Shown: positions 34,601 through 45,985, counted from the stretch's first letter. The stretch: 64,000 bases of DNA from Aphanomyces cochlioides (GCA_019828595.1 JAHQRK010000019.1:434001-498000), one strand, 5' to 3'. Notes: a model not told the origin generated them from the letters alone. Program-made: numbers and translations.

Positions 34601-36780
34601 ATGGACCCAAAGAAGCCTCACCGGTCATTCAGTCAACAACGAACTCGACCTTTTGCCGACGCGTCAACAAACCCCGCCGCGAATTCCTCGCTCTTTTATC
34701 GTGACTTAGACTTTTTCGACAGGTATGACGACTCCCTACACGCCACTGGCGTGCAGATCCTCACGTGTTTTCGTGCGTAGACCGTCGTACGAAGAAACAC
34801 AGCCGCGGCCATCGCCCACACCAGCACATGAAACCATCGACCCTGTATGATTATCCCTGTCGACGAGCGCGTCAACTGACTTGATTTACAGGAGATGTAC
34901 TCGGCGTACTACGATCCCTCGGCGAAAGCCAGCGACTTTGACGCCCTCCCGCAACGGAGAAAGAGCAGCATCGAAATGTTTTTATCGCGGAGTCCAAGTC
35001 AACATCTCGGGAGCGATTTCTTTAGAATGTCGCTGGACGAACCGACAGCATTCAACCTTGACGGAAATGCGCCGTCGAAGCCATTGCGATCTCCTTCGTT
35101 GCAAATGCCGCCTCAGCAACGATTTGGAAGCACCAATCAATACGAAAATGTCGATGAAGCGACGTGGTATCGAGAACCGGGCCATCACCCTCAACTGCGC
35201 AAAGATGACTCAGCTCTTTTGTATTCACGTACGAATCGAATCCAGCAGCAGCAGCAACAGTACCAGCAACAACAATGGCAACACCATCATCCGGCCTTGA
35301 ATGCACCTCCGCCGTTGCCAACGACGGCTGGATATGGTATGATGCGTGCACCAAACAATATGCCATCGCGACGATTTCCAGCGCTCCTTTCGCCCGACAA
35401 GCCTCCGATGCTCAAGCAGTGTAAATTCTTTGCGCAAGGTCATTGCCGTATGGGCAACAAATGCAAATTCGCTCACATTACCGGCGGTGGTGGCAGTGGC
35501 CCTGGGTCAACGGCGTCGAGCTTTGATGAAGATTATCATCCATTTGGTTTCCGTGTCAACCCCGAGTTGGCATCGCCATCGGGTTTGCCGTCAGAGTCGC
35601 CCCCTTATACTTCGATTTCCATCGATGATATTCAAGGCCGCGTGTTTGCAATGGTACGACCAGACTCCCCAAGCTGTCATTGAAGTTATCACGCGTAGAG
35701 CAAAGATCAAAATGGCTGTCGCTTACTCCAAGAGCAGCTCGAGTTCGACGACCGCGCAGATTTGTGCGATGTCATTTACGCCGAGTCGTTACCGCACTTG
35801 GTCGATATGATGGTAAACAATGCTTCATCGTCGAGGCTTGAGCTTCTTTGCTGTAGGTGGATCCATTTGGAAATTATTTGTTTCAAAAATTGCTTGAGCG
35901 AGTCTCGGATGCCCAGCGTCTTGTGATTGTCCAGCATGTTTCTTACCACCTTGTCGCTGCTGCGCTCAATCTGCACGGCACGCGGTCTGTGCAAAAAGTG
36001 GTTGAAATCTGCGCCTCGTCGTCTCATCCGCTTCTCATTGAGCTCATTGTGGATGCTCTCAAGGAGGATGCCGTGCGTCTGTGCATTGACTCGAATGGGA
36101 ACCATGTGATTCAACGAGCGCTTCAATTTATGCCATCCGAGTACAATCAATTTGTGTTTGACGCGGTTTGCGCTGAATGCACTGTTGTGGGCACGCATCG
36201 CCACGGCTGTTGTGTGCTCCAGCGATGTGTCGATGCAGCCAACGCCAGCCAAAAGAAGGAAGTGATCGCTCAAGTCGAGAAGCATGCGATGAAATTGATG
36301 CAAGACCCTTACGGCAACTACGTCGTCCAGTACGTCTTGGATGCTTGTTTGCCCGCGGATGCTCTTGGCGTGATGGAAAAATGTGTCGGGCACGTTTTTG
36401 AGCTATCAATTCAAAAGTTTAGCTCGAATGTGATTGAAAAATGCCTCGAATTGGCCCCGGACTACCTTCGGCAGACATTTGTCAAGGAAATCATTGCATC
36501 CCCTCGTATGTACCGCATGCTTCAAGATCAATATGCAAACTACGTCGTTCAACGCGCGCTATCGGTCGCGTCGGAAGAAAATTGCTTGCAACTCGTTGCT
36601 GCCATTCGACCGCATCTGGCGTCGATGAAAAATACCCAAGGTGGCCGACGGATCCAAGCGCGTATCCTCAAGCGTTTTCCTCACCTGGACGTTGGGTGGG
36701 ACCCCGACTACGGGGACCTCTCGTCCCCTGCTGGTCCCCGCCCGATGAATCCTCATGGCAGCTATGGCCGCGTGGCCTAG
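34601..36780 (+). CDS. Pumilio-family RNA-binding protein with CCCH zinc finger, 661 aa
   Basis: Exons 34601-34722, 34781-34844, 34892-35653, 35699-35812 and 35857-36780 join in frame; introns are 58, 47, 45 and 44 nt. The start is MDPKKPHRSF. A low-complexity N-terminus contains a poly-Gln patch (about 35241-35280), then a single CCCH finger (CKFFAQGHCRMGNKCKFAH). The C-terminal PUF domain has eight repeats with recognition cores NGCRLLQ, GNYLFQ, GTRSVQ, GNHVIQ, GCCVLQ, GNYVVQ, SSNVIEK and ANYVVQ. PUF proteins bind 3' UTRs and repress or localise mRNA in the cytoplasm. The core residues fit a UGUAUAUA-type site. In oomycetes PUF proteins are tied to sporulation, by family knowledge only. Confidence 0.92.
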
Positions 36781-36867
36781 TGTGTATAATATGAGTGTGT
36801 TATAGTATGAACAAGCAAGCGGTACAATAGGTGGATGTATTTTTTTCTCGATAAGAAAGTGAACCAG

Positions 36868-37847
36868 TTACTTGAGCGTTGCGTGGAGTTTGTTGATCAA
36901 ACCAGTCAGCATGGTATTGCCGCCGAGCGATTCAATTTCGCCGAGAATGTCTTGGTACAAGGCATCGAGATATCTCTTTGTGTAGGTAAACGCGCCGATG
37001 TCGGCCATGTATTCGATCGCATGTTCTTTCACTTTGACGTTGGTCGTGCGCTGCTTGATAATATTGATCAGCCGCGTGTCGGTCGTGTTGGCATGGATGG
37101 CAAAGATCAGCGGGAAGGAAAACTTGCCTTCTGTTAAATCTTCGCAAAAGCTCTTCCCTTCCATGTAACTTTCGTCGACGAGATTGATGTAATCGTCACG
37201 AATTTGAAAGTAGAGCCCCAACTGATTGACGAGAGGCACGAAATTTTGCTTGTTTGCGCTAAACGCCTGCATTAGTCCGACCGCCAAGCGAAAGAGACCG
37301 CCGGTTTCTAAATGAAGTAATGTCAGACGGCATCGAACACGAGATTCAACGTACTGTTGATCACCATGGCTTTGTACGCTTCCTCGCTTGGACATGTGGT
37401 CGTGTCACGCCATAAAATATCCTGGCCTTGACCACGATGCAAGTGAAGCATTTCGTCGATGTATACGTCCATTGCTTGGGTATTTTGTAGCGAGTGGCAC
37501 TTTTGCAGGGCCAAGAAAAAGACAAAATTCGCGCAGTTGATTGACATCGGCACTCCATAAATCGCATGGGCAACAGGTTGACCTCGCCGCAGCTCTGAAT
37601 TGTCTTCGATATCATCAATCAGCAGGGATGCATCGTGCAAGCTACCAATAATCTCCTTGATGGTCGTCATCTTGTCTGTTGGAATTTGCAGCCACAATTG
37701 GAATGCATCCACAAGAATTGACCGCACGTTCTTCTGTGGCAATGCGCGGATATAATTCCATGGCTCTAGGAGTACCTAAATGGTCTGTTAGCTCCATATG
37801 CAAGGCTGGAATGTACTTACGCGGTCGTCATCAAGCGACGTGTTCAT
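36868..37847 (-). CDS. geranylgeranyl/farnesyl diphosphate synthase, 295 aa
   Basis: Exons 37847-37821, 37775-37355 and 37307-36868 join in frame across introns of 45 nt (consensus GTAAGT, CTAAC branch) and 47 nt. The protein begins MNTSLDDRVLLEPWNYIRAL, the typical N-terminus of eukaryotic GGPP synthases. The first Asp-rich motif DDIED lies near 62-66 after SLHDASLLI, the second (DDYIN) near 187, and GKFSFP follows. These bind the Mg-diphosphate of allylic substrate and IPP. The small size and GGQP-like start favour GGPP synthase over FPP synthase. Product length depends on residues before the first motif and cannot be settled by eye. It supplies prenyl groups for protein prenylation and other isoprenoids. 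Confidence 0.88.
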
Positions 37848-38460
37848 CTGCGAGCAGATCCAAGTTTGAGAGAAAATCACGATCCTTATCCCACACAGAC
37901 ACAACATTCATCTTCGAATCAAATGTTGTGAAAATAAATAATTATAGCCAATTAAAAGGGAATATTCCAAGTTAATCTAAAAACTTTCGTTGTTTTAGTG
38001 TCAAATTTCGTTGTTTTAGTCTCGAATTGCGAGGATAAGCATGTTCTTTCGGGAGAATGGGACGTCTTCTTTGATGCAAGAATTCCCTCTCTCTTGCGAT
38101 TGAGTCAAGTGATTGATGGTCACGACTGACAAATTCCAACATAACACAACACTGGCTGAACTTGAGTGCGGTACAACAACAGTTCTACACAAACAGCAGC
38201 ACTGTCAACGTCAAGGCGTGGACCAAGAGAAAAGTGCCTCTTCTATACAGTGAAGTCGATATTGTACCAACAGCTACAGAGCTTAATCTAGAGGAATATT
38301 AGCTCTCGAATCTTTAGTGCTGAGCCTTTGACAAACGTAAATATTCCATTTTTGACCAATGAGAACTCTCCAAGTCATATTGATGGACGAACAATAAATT
38401 AATACTTGCACGACAAACTGCCACGTCATAGCAGTACACTCTCATAAGCTTGAGCCTCTT
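37848..38460. other. intergenic, no gene recognised
   Basis: About 610 bp of AT-rich sequence between the prenyl synthase start and the START-FYVE stop. It contains a near-direct repeat of TTTCGTTGTTTTAGT (37984-38022). Confidence 0.4.
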
Positions 38461-39769
38461 TCAGCTGTACGCTTTGAGCAATTTGGCCGCGTCTGGACGA
38501 TAAACATGGCGTGAGCTCGAGTGCTGTTGGGCACAGACCAAAGATTCACCGACATCGGAGCCGACGTCGTCGACAGATTCATCCTCCCCGTCGTCGTCAT
38601 CGACAATAAATAGTTTCTTCTCTTCTTCAGGAGTGCTCAGCGCTGTCGACGAGATGATGTCCGACGCCACATTGACACAGCACGCTGTGCAAACACGGCG
38701 TTTGGTCGGGATGCCGCCATCTCGAACCAGCCACACTTTACTACAGCCCCAGCAAACAACCTACGACCGTCGCGTGAGTGATGGAGAAGGCAAAGTCTTG
38801 GAGCTACCTCGCCGCATTTGCGACATCGCGCTTTGGGTAGCAAGAGATTGAACGCTTTGTCACAGAGGCCACATCGCTGGCGACTTGCTTTTGGCACGAG
38901 GTCGCACTTGTTCTTGAATCCACTGCAGCTGAGGCGGTAACTACGGAGCATGCCGCTGAGTTTCTTGGCCATCGAGTTCATGTATCGAGAAGCGTGGAAT
39001 TTGACAATGTAGTCGTTGACTCTCCCCTTGGGGTTGATTTGAGTGAGGTGGAAGACTTGGAGCAGATTTGGTTGATTCGTCTCGACAAAGACAGCGCCAA
39101 AGCGATAGATTTCACCGCGGACGACGCCGGGGGAATTCATCCAGTAGGGCTCCTCCCTCAGTTTGATCGACCTGACTGCTCGAACCCAAGCTCGAGTGCC
39201 TTGGATTTTTGTGTCTTGGTGGATCTACAGCTTATAGCTCAACTCAAACGATTGCCATCCATCCATACCTCAACAACGCAAAAGTCTCGAGGCTTGACAC
39301 CCATTCCATTGAGCTTACTGGTTTGTTTCAACCAGTTCACGCCGATAAAGTGATGCGGGTTGTCATGCGTCGGCCTCTCAATGTTGTAGAGGCGAGCTCC
39401 GTCTGTGAAGATGGAGCCCGAGGCGTCAATGAACTGCTTGTACTCGGCTGTGCTCTCACAGTAGCTCATGCGCGCAACATCATCGAGGCTAGCTTGGAGA
39501 GTCGACACTGACATCCACGTCGAGACGTTGGGCGGCGCTGTCTTGTCCACTCCAGAGTAGATCTGAATGCCTTGGTCGTCAGACGAGAGCTGCCAGTTGA
39601 TCGGACTCGTCGTGAAGAAGGCGTACTTGACCTGCGACGGTGCAAGATCACTCAATGAACGCCTGCATGTCGTACTCACCGCTTCCTGGGCCACTTGACG
39701 TGCAACAAGCTTGAGTTGACGGACATCGTCTAGATCCAGAGGCGCACATTGAAAGCCTGTCGATTCCAT
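38461..39769 (-). CDS. START-FYVE lipid-binding protein, about 389 aa
   Basis: Exons 39769-39680, 39631-39269, 39224-38808 and 38760-38461 join in frame. Introns are 48 nt (GTGAGT...CAG), 44 nt and 47 nt. The N-terminal two thirds is a START-like lipid-binding fold (DFCVVE, AWVRAVRSIKLREEPYW, VFHLTQINPKG). It is followed by a FYVE-type zinc finger: RCGLCDKAF, RCRKCGEVVC, CSKVW and VCTACC, giving paired Cys for two zincs. FYVE fingers bind PtdIns3P on endosomes, so an endosomal lipid-transfer or tethering role is likely; this pairing is expanded in oomycetes (family knowledge). The usual R-R/K-H-H-C-R is RKARCRKCGE-like here, so PI3P affinity is uncertain. The C-terminus is acidic (VDDDDGEDESVDD). 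Confidence 0.8.
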
Positions 39770-40770
39770 TAAACAACTTTGGTGTCTGGACTACAGTGGC
39801 GAACGTGCTCGCGGCCGAGAAAAGCGATTGTGATGGTAAGAACTGCGACTGTATGTGGCGATCCAGTCTCTTTTGCGCGTCGCAACGACCAGGTGACCAG
39901 ATGCGCTGTGAGTACATGTCGACAACGGCACATTGTTGCTTCGATGCTGTCGACCATTGGCTCGACAGGGGGCTTGAGTACATAGTACCTAACCGTACGG
40001 TGGGTGCTCTAGATCCTTTGTGACTGTTGAATCAGACGGAGCTTGCCAGCCGATGCCAATGCCATTGACATTTCCCCCTTCATACTGTCTTTTCCATTCC
40101 CAACAACACGACGACACTTCCGTCGGCGTCTTGCCACTTGCTTGCGACTGTCCGTGATTGATTTCATCAGCGTCAAATTCTCTCAGATATTCAAAGATGA
40201 TGGTGGCATCGCATGATACCGTAACTTGATGCGAGGACTCTGCAGCGCACCCAGCAAATCCCAGCGGGTGGGAAGCCCGCCTTCATCAAGAGCGCTGGCT
40301 GGTTCCAAGAAGGAGCCAGCGTTCGAGCATGAGCTCGTCGAGAAAGTTCCATCACGAGACCGCCGCCTGACGACAGAGAGACAGTTACCACACATGGATG
40401 GTACAATCTGAATGCCTCACCAAATTATTTTGAGCATGAAGCTGTCACCAGATATGAATTTCATGGTCAAATTATACCTAGAAGGGATCTTAGGTCGAAT
40501 TTCCAATATAAATTAATCGTTCAAAATAGTTCAAATTGGTGTGAAATTATGACAGAGGACAGCTGAATGTCCTGTGAGGACATTTGGCCGTGTGAATCTT
40601 CAGCGACTGGACAAGGCAATAATGGCTTATGGTGAAAACAACGGTTAAAAGAGGCGATAGGTAAACATTCCGTTGAGATCGCGGCCATACAATTTGTATG
40701 TCTATTGAAGTGAAACATTCTCAACCATTCTTAAAGTCGTTGACCTTCAAATCCATACTAGTGAGTGAAT
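39770..40770. other. intergenic, no gene recognised
   Basis: 1 kb, AT-rich toward the right. Short overlapping frames on both strands have no recognisable content. Confidence 0.4.
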
Positions 40771-41091
40771 GAGTGATGCCGAAAAGGCAGCTGTGGCATG
40801 CTTCTTGCAAGATGTTTCTAAGTCGAACGTGGAAGTGGTTGACCGTCGCAGCTATGCCGATGGTTTATTGATGGATAAACGACGTCGCATTGAAGAAAGC
40901 TCGCTGATTTGAAATTCACCCCGCCAACTTCCAATCTTGTCGAACGCTTGTTTTCTCGTGCGAAGTTGGTGAATAGTGATCTTCGCATGCGTATGTTGCC
41001 TCTTGATTTGGAGATGCTAACCTTTCTCTCGTGCAACAAGCGTTTTTGGGGACTTGGCCAAGTCGAACAAGCCATGGAAATGAATGATTAG
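40771..41091 (+). pseudogene. hAT-type transposase remnant, C-terminal piece
   Basis: Two frames, separated by a stop and frameshift near 40910, together give the end of a hAT-family transposase. The second reads PPTSNLVERLFSRAKLV...RMRMLPLDLEMLTFL...NKRFW, which matches the hAT dimerisation region, where P-T-S-x2-VER-x-FS and an RMRM-x-P block are typical. The rest of the element is missing. No terminal repeats found. Confidence 0.7.
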
Positions 41092-41548
41092 GATGTCCCT
41101 AGTACACCTAACGACTGCATAAGCTACATAATGCATGATTTTTGTTGAAAATACAGCAATCCCATACGTCAATGATGCATGGCAATCTCGCTAGGCATTT
41201 TGATGCATTCCGACAAAGGAGTCCTTCGCAACTGGTTATGGACAATACAATTCAAACGCCCCTAGGTACGGCAGTGTAACTCTTGCAGCAAACTTCAGTA
41301 TGGATGAATAATCATCATTTCTCCGATCCTATATACTTTAACTATGTCCCATTTTGTCCAATGAACCGCGCCAGGTAGATACTGATCCAATCAGAATTTT
41401 AATCCTGTTCGCGACACTCTTCCTGTCCAATCAAATTTATTAGGGTTAGGTAAGTAGGGTGAGTCGGACGGAGCCTCCGACATCGAAAAGTCGGAGGATA
41501 TGAAAAAATATGAGTATGCATATACAAATTTAAAGAGCATCACATATC
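41092..41548. other. AT-rich intergenic with a strong hairpin
   Basis: At 41474-41497 CCTCCGAC and GTCGGAGG form an 8-bp stem with an 8-nt loop. The upstream GTCGGA (41463-41468) can pair with the same TCCGAC, giving a competing hairpin. No gene. Confidence 0.45.
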
Positions 41549-41551
41549 TAA

Positions 41552-41576
41552 GAGCATCTCCACCAGCACGTCTATT
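41552..41576 (+). repeat. left TIR of Harbinger element
   Basis: 25 bp, GAGCATCTCCACC + AGCAC + GTCTATT. 21 of 25 positions match the right TIR; the four mismatches are clustered at positions 14-17. Confidence 0.92.
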
Positions 41577-41658
41577 TTAAACAGGTGATATCCGCATAAA
41601 AACGTCACTTCTATTTTTATGATCCCAGTTTGTGGTTGTTCTCCACCAACACAGCCAA

Positions 41659-42755
41659 ATGCAAAGCCCAGTCGTTGTCAGCTTGAAGTCGCGTTCGGAA
41701 GTAGATCTCGTGGCCGAACTCATTGACGAAGATGAGGAGGAGGAAATGCTCGCTGAGCTATTGCAAGCCAGACCACGTTGGATGTTGCATGAATCAGCCA
41801 AGCCAGGTGGATCTCGACCAGGCCGTTCATCCAACAAGCAACGTAACTACCACGCTCGTCATTTGCGGTTGATGGAGCAATACTTTGTACTCAATCCAGT
41901 CTACAACAGTCTAGACTTTCGGCGTCGCTTTCGTGTGAGTCGACGCCTCTTTGACAAATTGATGAATGGTGTCCCCGCCGTCGACAATTATTTCGAGCAG
42001 AAGGCTAACGCTGCTCGTTGTGTTGGCATATCGACACACCTCAAAATAACTGCAGCTCTAAGAGTCCTGGCCTACGCAACATCGTTCGACTCTATTGATG
42101 AAAATCTCGAGATGGCCGAATCAACAATAGACCTCTGCTTGAAACGTTTTTGTTTGGCTGTGCTCAAGGCATTTGAACCCGAGTATCTTCGACCCCCAAC
42201 ACCAGAAGAGGTGAAAAAGCTACTTGTCGAGAATGCAAGCAGGGGTTTTATAGGTATGATTGGATCAATTGACTGCATGCACTGGCAGTGGAAGAACTGT
42301 CCAATGTATGCGGCTGGAATGCATAAAGGAAAAGCTGCCAAGCCCACAAAGGTTCTTGAGGCTGTTCCTGACTACAGCTTGCGGGTGTGGCATTGTAACT
42401 TTGGCTCTCCAGGCTCACTCAACGACATCAATATTCTTGACCAATCACCATTATTCCACAACCTCCTGCGTGGTGAATCTGCGCAAGTGCACTTTAAAAT
42501 CAATGGTACGACAACAAAATGATGTATTTAAATATTCCAATGCAGGACATAGCTACGACACACCCTATTTTCTCGTAGACAATCTACCCTAATTGGCCTG
42601 TGTTTGTCAAATCTATTGAGCACCCCCACGGCTCAAAGCGGCAGCACTTTTCTCAGTGCCAAGAATCATGCCGCAAGGACGTGGAACGTTGCTTTGGCGT
42701 ACTGAAAGCTCGATGGCACAGAAGGCGCATCTCACTGTCGGCTGGGTTAGCTTGA
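41659..42755 (+). pseudogene. PIF/Harbinger DDE transposase, frameshifted and truncated
   Basis: Exon 1, 41659-42505, starts at an ATG (MQSPVVVSLKSRSEVDL). A 40-nt intron (42506-42545) leads to exon 2. Recognisable parts are the helix-turn-helix-like block (RLFDKLMNGV...), the first catalytic Asp in GSIDCMHW, the second in GSLNDINILD, and, after a frameshift near 42586, the Glu in CRKDVERCFGVLKARW. So all three DDE residues survive, but not in one frame. The normal C-terminus after KARW is missing; the frame runs on only to a TGA at 42753-42755. In an intact element this enzyme cuts and pastes the transposon together with its SANT partner. Confidence 0.88.
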
Positions 42756-43448
42756 CTGTAAACAAGTTGATTTCCATTTGTTCTTGGACAATGCGCATGC
42801 GCATGTCAGAGTTCGTTACCGCACGTTCAGCAGCTTTCACCTCTCGAGCATACAGAGCCAGATTATTGCGTTCCAGTTTAGCCTTGCTGACACCTTTTTC
42901 GTCATTTTTGTCGACGTGTGAGATCGATTGTGAGGTCTTCGCTCGTGAAGTTGCTGTTTGATCATGAGTGAAGTCCTCGGACATTGTCTCGAGTGGCCTC
43001 TTTGAGGATCCTTTTCGCTTTTGATTTGCATCGCGCCGAGCTCCCCACTTTGCCGAGTCTTTTAGCAAGCTCCAACATTGTGCAAACTTGAACACTCCGT
43101 TAGATTTTTCCGATTCGTAGAGTGCAATGGCATCTCTTTGGACATCAGTAGGACTCCGCCAACTGCCAAGAGTTTCAACAACATGCTCGTAACAACCGAC
43201 AAACTTTGACACAGCACGAAATATGGTCTGGAACCTTTGGGCAAGGGATTCAGGCGTTCTTTCCGCAACAAACTTGTCGTCTGCCCGAAGGATTTCTTCG
43301 AACTTGGCCTTCACCTTGATATAGAACTCATCACTGGATTGATAGATCCCTTGGATAGGATCACAGCTGACAAACAACCACGCGCTGCAAACGCCACGTC
43401 TTCATGCGACCGGTAGTTGACCCCTCGCACTTTCGACGGCTCCTCCAT
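42745..43448 (-). pseudogene. Harbinger SANT/Myb-like partner protein, frameshifted
   Basis: The minus frame from the ATG at 43448 begins MEEPSKVRGVNY. It shifts by one base near 43390 into a frame with FVSCDPIQGIYQSSDEFY and KVKAKFEEIL. Further on come SKFVGCYEHV, GSWRSPTDVQRDAI and NGVFKFAQCWSLLKD, the arrangement of the NAM-associated or SANT-like second protein of Harbinger elements, which helps the transposase bind the ends. The frame continues to a stop at 42613, but the part beyond about 42745 is antisense to the transposase, which marks a deletion junction. Confidence 0.8.
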
Positions 43449-43604
43449 CTCAACCGTTTTCGAAATTGTCACCTGCTATTCCCGAAGCTAAATTTATCAG
43501 GCTGTTTGACATGAAATGACCCTTTTCTAAATTTAAAGGCAAGTTGAAAGGACTGGTGGCTCGATAATATCAAAATCGCGGTTAAATATTTGTGATACAA
43601 CTTG

Positions 43605-43629
43605 AATAGACGCATCGGTGGAGATGCTC
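43605..43629 (-). repeat. right TIR of Harbinger element
   Basis: Read on the minus strand: GAGCATCTCCACC + GATGC + GTCTATT. Confidence 0.92.
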
Positions 43630-43742
43630 TAAGACATATTTGATCATCGTCCGACTACCATCTATATCCGGATAGCACAGGCTGTTATTCGAATTTCGCA
43701 GTCCACAGGGGGGCATTTTTCTTGTTCTGCGCACCCCAATCA

Positions 43743-45798
43743 ATGGGCTTGGATGATTCGCAATCAGGGAATACCAAACGAGCAAGGTCAACAGCGCTAA
43801 ACGCGTTCGGCAGGTTCCTCAAAGTGGAGAACGTTGCCATTGAGTATGTGAAGCAATGTATCCAGAATGACCCAACTGGACAATGTTTTGTGTCGATTAT
43901 GGACAAATTTGGTATGTTTCTCGCGTTCAGCGAACGAAACTCTGGGAAGCAACTCGCCAGACATTCATGTATGCAGTACTACCGACAGGTGAAACACTGG
44001 CTGCTAGACCAGTTTCCTCGGCTTCGAGTTCATTTGGAATCCCGACTTCTCAAAATGGGTAGAACCTTAGAAAACTATTGCCTCAAACGAGAAGAAGGCG
44101 GGTTCGTCAGAAAAGCACCAGCATGTACGGAAAGCGATTTATTCTGTATGATACGGTATTTGTACACGAATGCCAACACCTTGAGTGACTACCAGGATGC
44201 ATCGCTGTTATGTATGATGTGGTTCATGTTTGGACGTGCGTCCGATCTGTCGTTTGTTCAAAGACAAAACATTTCAATTGATGCGGGTGGTGTTTTTTTT
44301 GTGCGTTTGATCCGTCTCAAGACAAGCGAGGAGCAGGGGCTATCTCTATTTCCCTACTCCGAGCCCTTGATGTGTCCTCTGTTTACAATGGCAGTCGCAT
44401 TGATGAACAAGTGGCTCCATGTGCTGATCTTCTTGACAATTTACCACCCACCATGTCCAGGCCAACTATACAACTCAACAACGATGTACCGTTGATTGAT
44501 CTATTGGATCACCCTGATATCGTTGTTGAGGCAGAGACACAAGATGCACACTATTGCAACTCGAAAATTGCGCCACAGTCTACGCTGCACACCCACGTTA
44601 ATCGCTTACTCGATTGCTTAGCAAAGGAAGCTGGTGTGAAGTTGCAACTGACATCGCATTCGTTCCGTCGTGGTGGTGCCCAATTTGCGAACAGTTCAGA
44701 GCACTTGACCGCTCGATGGATCTTTGACCGTGGCGCATGGAACGTTAGCACGACGAACAAGGGGTTTGGATATGTTTTCAATACTCTAAAGGAAGATCAC
44801 AAAGTTGCTCAAGGCTCAGCGGACATTCACCGTCAGAGCGTGTTAAACTTGTAGTTTGATTGCCGTTTGATAGCGCGACAAGACAGCAAATCGGGCAAAT
44901 GCAACGGCTTGTCTTTTCTGCTTGCTCTGGACTTGTTACAAGAAAGTACAACGTCGAAGGAGATGTATTAGATGTGTTGATAGCCTACTTGATCTTGCAT
45001 TACCCGCTGTTGAAAGATTTAAATCCAAACGGCCCTGCGGCGATCCGTCTCGAAGCGTGTTTCACTCAAGCTGGTAGCACGATACCCCAGCTGCTCGCAT
45101 GGTCGGCTCATCTCGCTACAACTATGGCAAATCCCAGCGAAAGCACTACAATCGATGACAGTACCTCAAACATTGAAACATGTGAACGCCAGATGATTCG
45201 GCATCAAGCTTCTGTGATTGACAATTTCATTCAGCATTCCAAACGCCAAGATGATAGAATAGACGCCTTGGAAAAAATGCTGTTTGCTCAGACGCAATCA
45301 ACTATCCGCAATGACCAAGTTCAAGCAAGTCAAGTCGTCGCACCAATTTCTGTGGTCACTCCACAGGATACCACCAAGTGCCGCCGGCAATCCTCGACTG
45401 TGCCAGTAAAGTCAGTGTGGTTCGAGTGGTACACATTGGAGCCACGGTTGTGGATCAAATCCGAGAACAAACAGAAAAGGACAGATTCGAAGATGCTTGT
45501 CGCTTACTTGAAGCTGTTTCTTGATGCTGGATTTACACTCGATGAAAGCGCCACAACGTATCGCGACGAGGTTATGACTTTGGGATTGATCGTCGAGGAA
45601 CGGGTGTCGAAGTTCTTGAGTCAACATGGGTCAAAGTCCAAAGGAGCAAACGCAGTGCTCAAGAAGATGCGCTCACTCCATCGGACAGTGAAGCTCAATG
45701 ACAGAATTGCTACGTATCGAAGGCTTCTAAGTGCTGGCTCAATCATTGATCCATCTCCTTCCTACACACAAGATGTTCTTGACATTCACAGTCAGTAG
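43743..45798 (+). mobile_element. Crypton element 1 (tyrosine-recombinase DNA transposon), decayed
   Basis: Three consecutive frames make one Crypton protein. Frame 1 (43743-44410) holds the N-terminal SAM-like part and the first catalytic Arg in MFGRASDLSF, with Lys in RLIRLKTSEE. A one-base frameshift near 44405-44415 leads to frame 2 (to the TAG at 44852-44854), which has HSFRRGG (His-x2-Arg) and the candidate nucleophile Tyr in GFGYVF. A further shift leads to frame 3 (44860-45798), the long Crypton C-terminal region, ending VLDIHSQ. Cryptons integrate through a tyrosine recombinase with no reverse transcriptase and no TIRs, and are known in oomycetes. The ends could not be set from sequence. 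It begins 110 bp after the Harbinger duplication. Confidence 0.85.
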
Positions 45799-45914
45799 AT
45801 ATACTGCTACATTCTCCAGCTGAATCAGCTAATACATCAACCTGTTTCATTCTTGTTCATGTCGATTTCATAAATCGCTTTGCTGCGTCTGACGCTTGTA
45901 AGTCAATTTTGCTA

Positions 45915-45985
45915 TGATCGTGACTGGAATTGAACCAGTTCCTCAAGGACTGACGCCCTGCGCTCTACCAATGAGCTACACGATC
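45915..45985 (-). tRNA. tRNA-like gene, anticodon UCA (reads UGA), 71 nt
   Basis: The minus strand folds as a full cloverleaf: acceptor GATCGTG/CACGATC (7 bp perfect), D arm GCTC/GAGC, anticodon stem CAGGG/CCTTG, T arm ACTGG/CCAGT with loop TTCAATT, discriminator A. Internal promoter elements fit: box A TAGCTCATTGG and box B GGTTCAATTCC. The loop is CGTCAGT, so positions 34-36 are TCA and position 33 is G instead of the near-universal U. It is too short for tRNA-Sec. It may be an opal suppressor, a tRNA pseudogene or the head of a tRNA-derived SINE. Confidence 0.6.

Larger units (their letters stand above)
41552..43629. mobile_element. PIF/Harbinger DNA transposon, complete ends, decayed inside
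   Basis: The element is 2078 bp. It begins GAGCATCTCCACC and ends with the inverted copy, and it is flanked by TAA at 41549-41551 and 43630-43632. A 3-bp TAA/TTA duplication is the hallmark of this superfamily. It carries the two expected genes tail to tail: a DDE transposase (plus) and a SANT/Myb-like partner (minus). Both are frameshifted and an internal deletion fuses their 3' ends near 42745. It is non-autonomous now but could be mobilised in trans if its ends are still recognised. Confidence 0.92.

Noticed and set aside
44830..44885. Intron explaining the stop in Crypton 1
   Set aside because: The candidate GTAG...GATAG is 23 nt, well below all other introns here.
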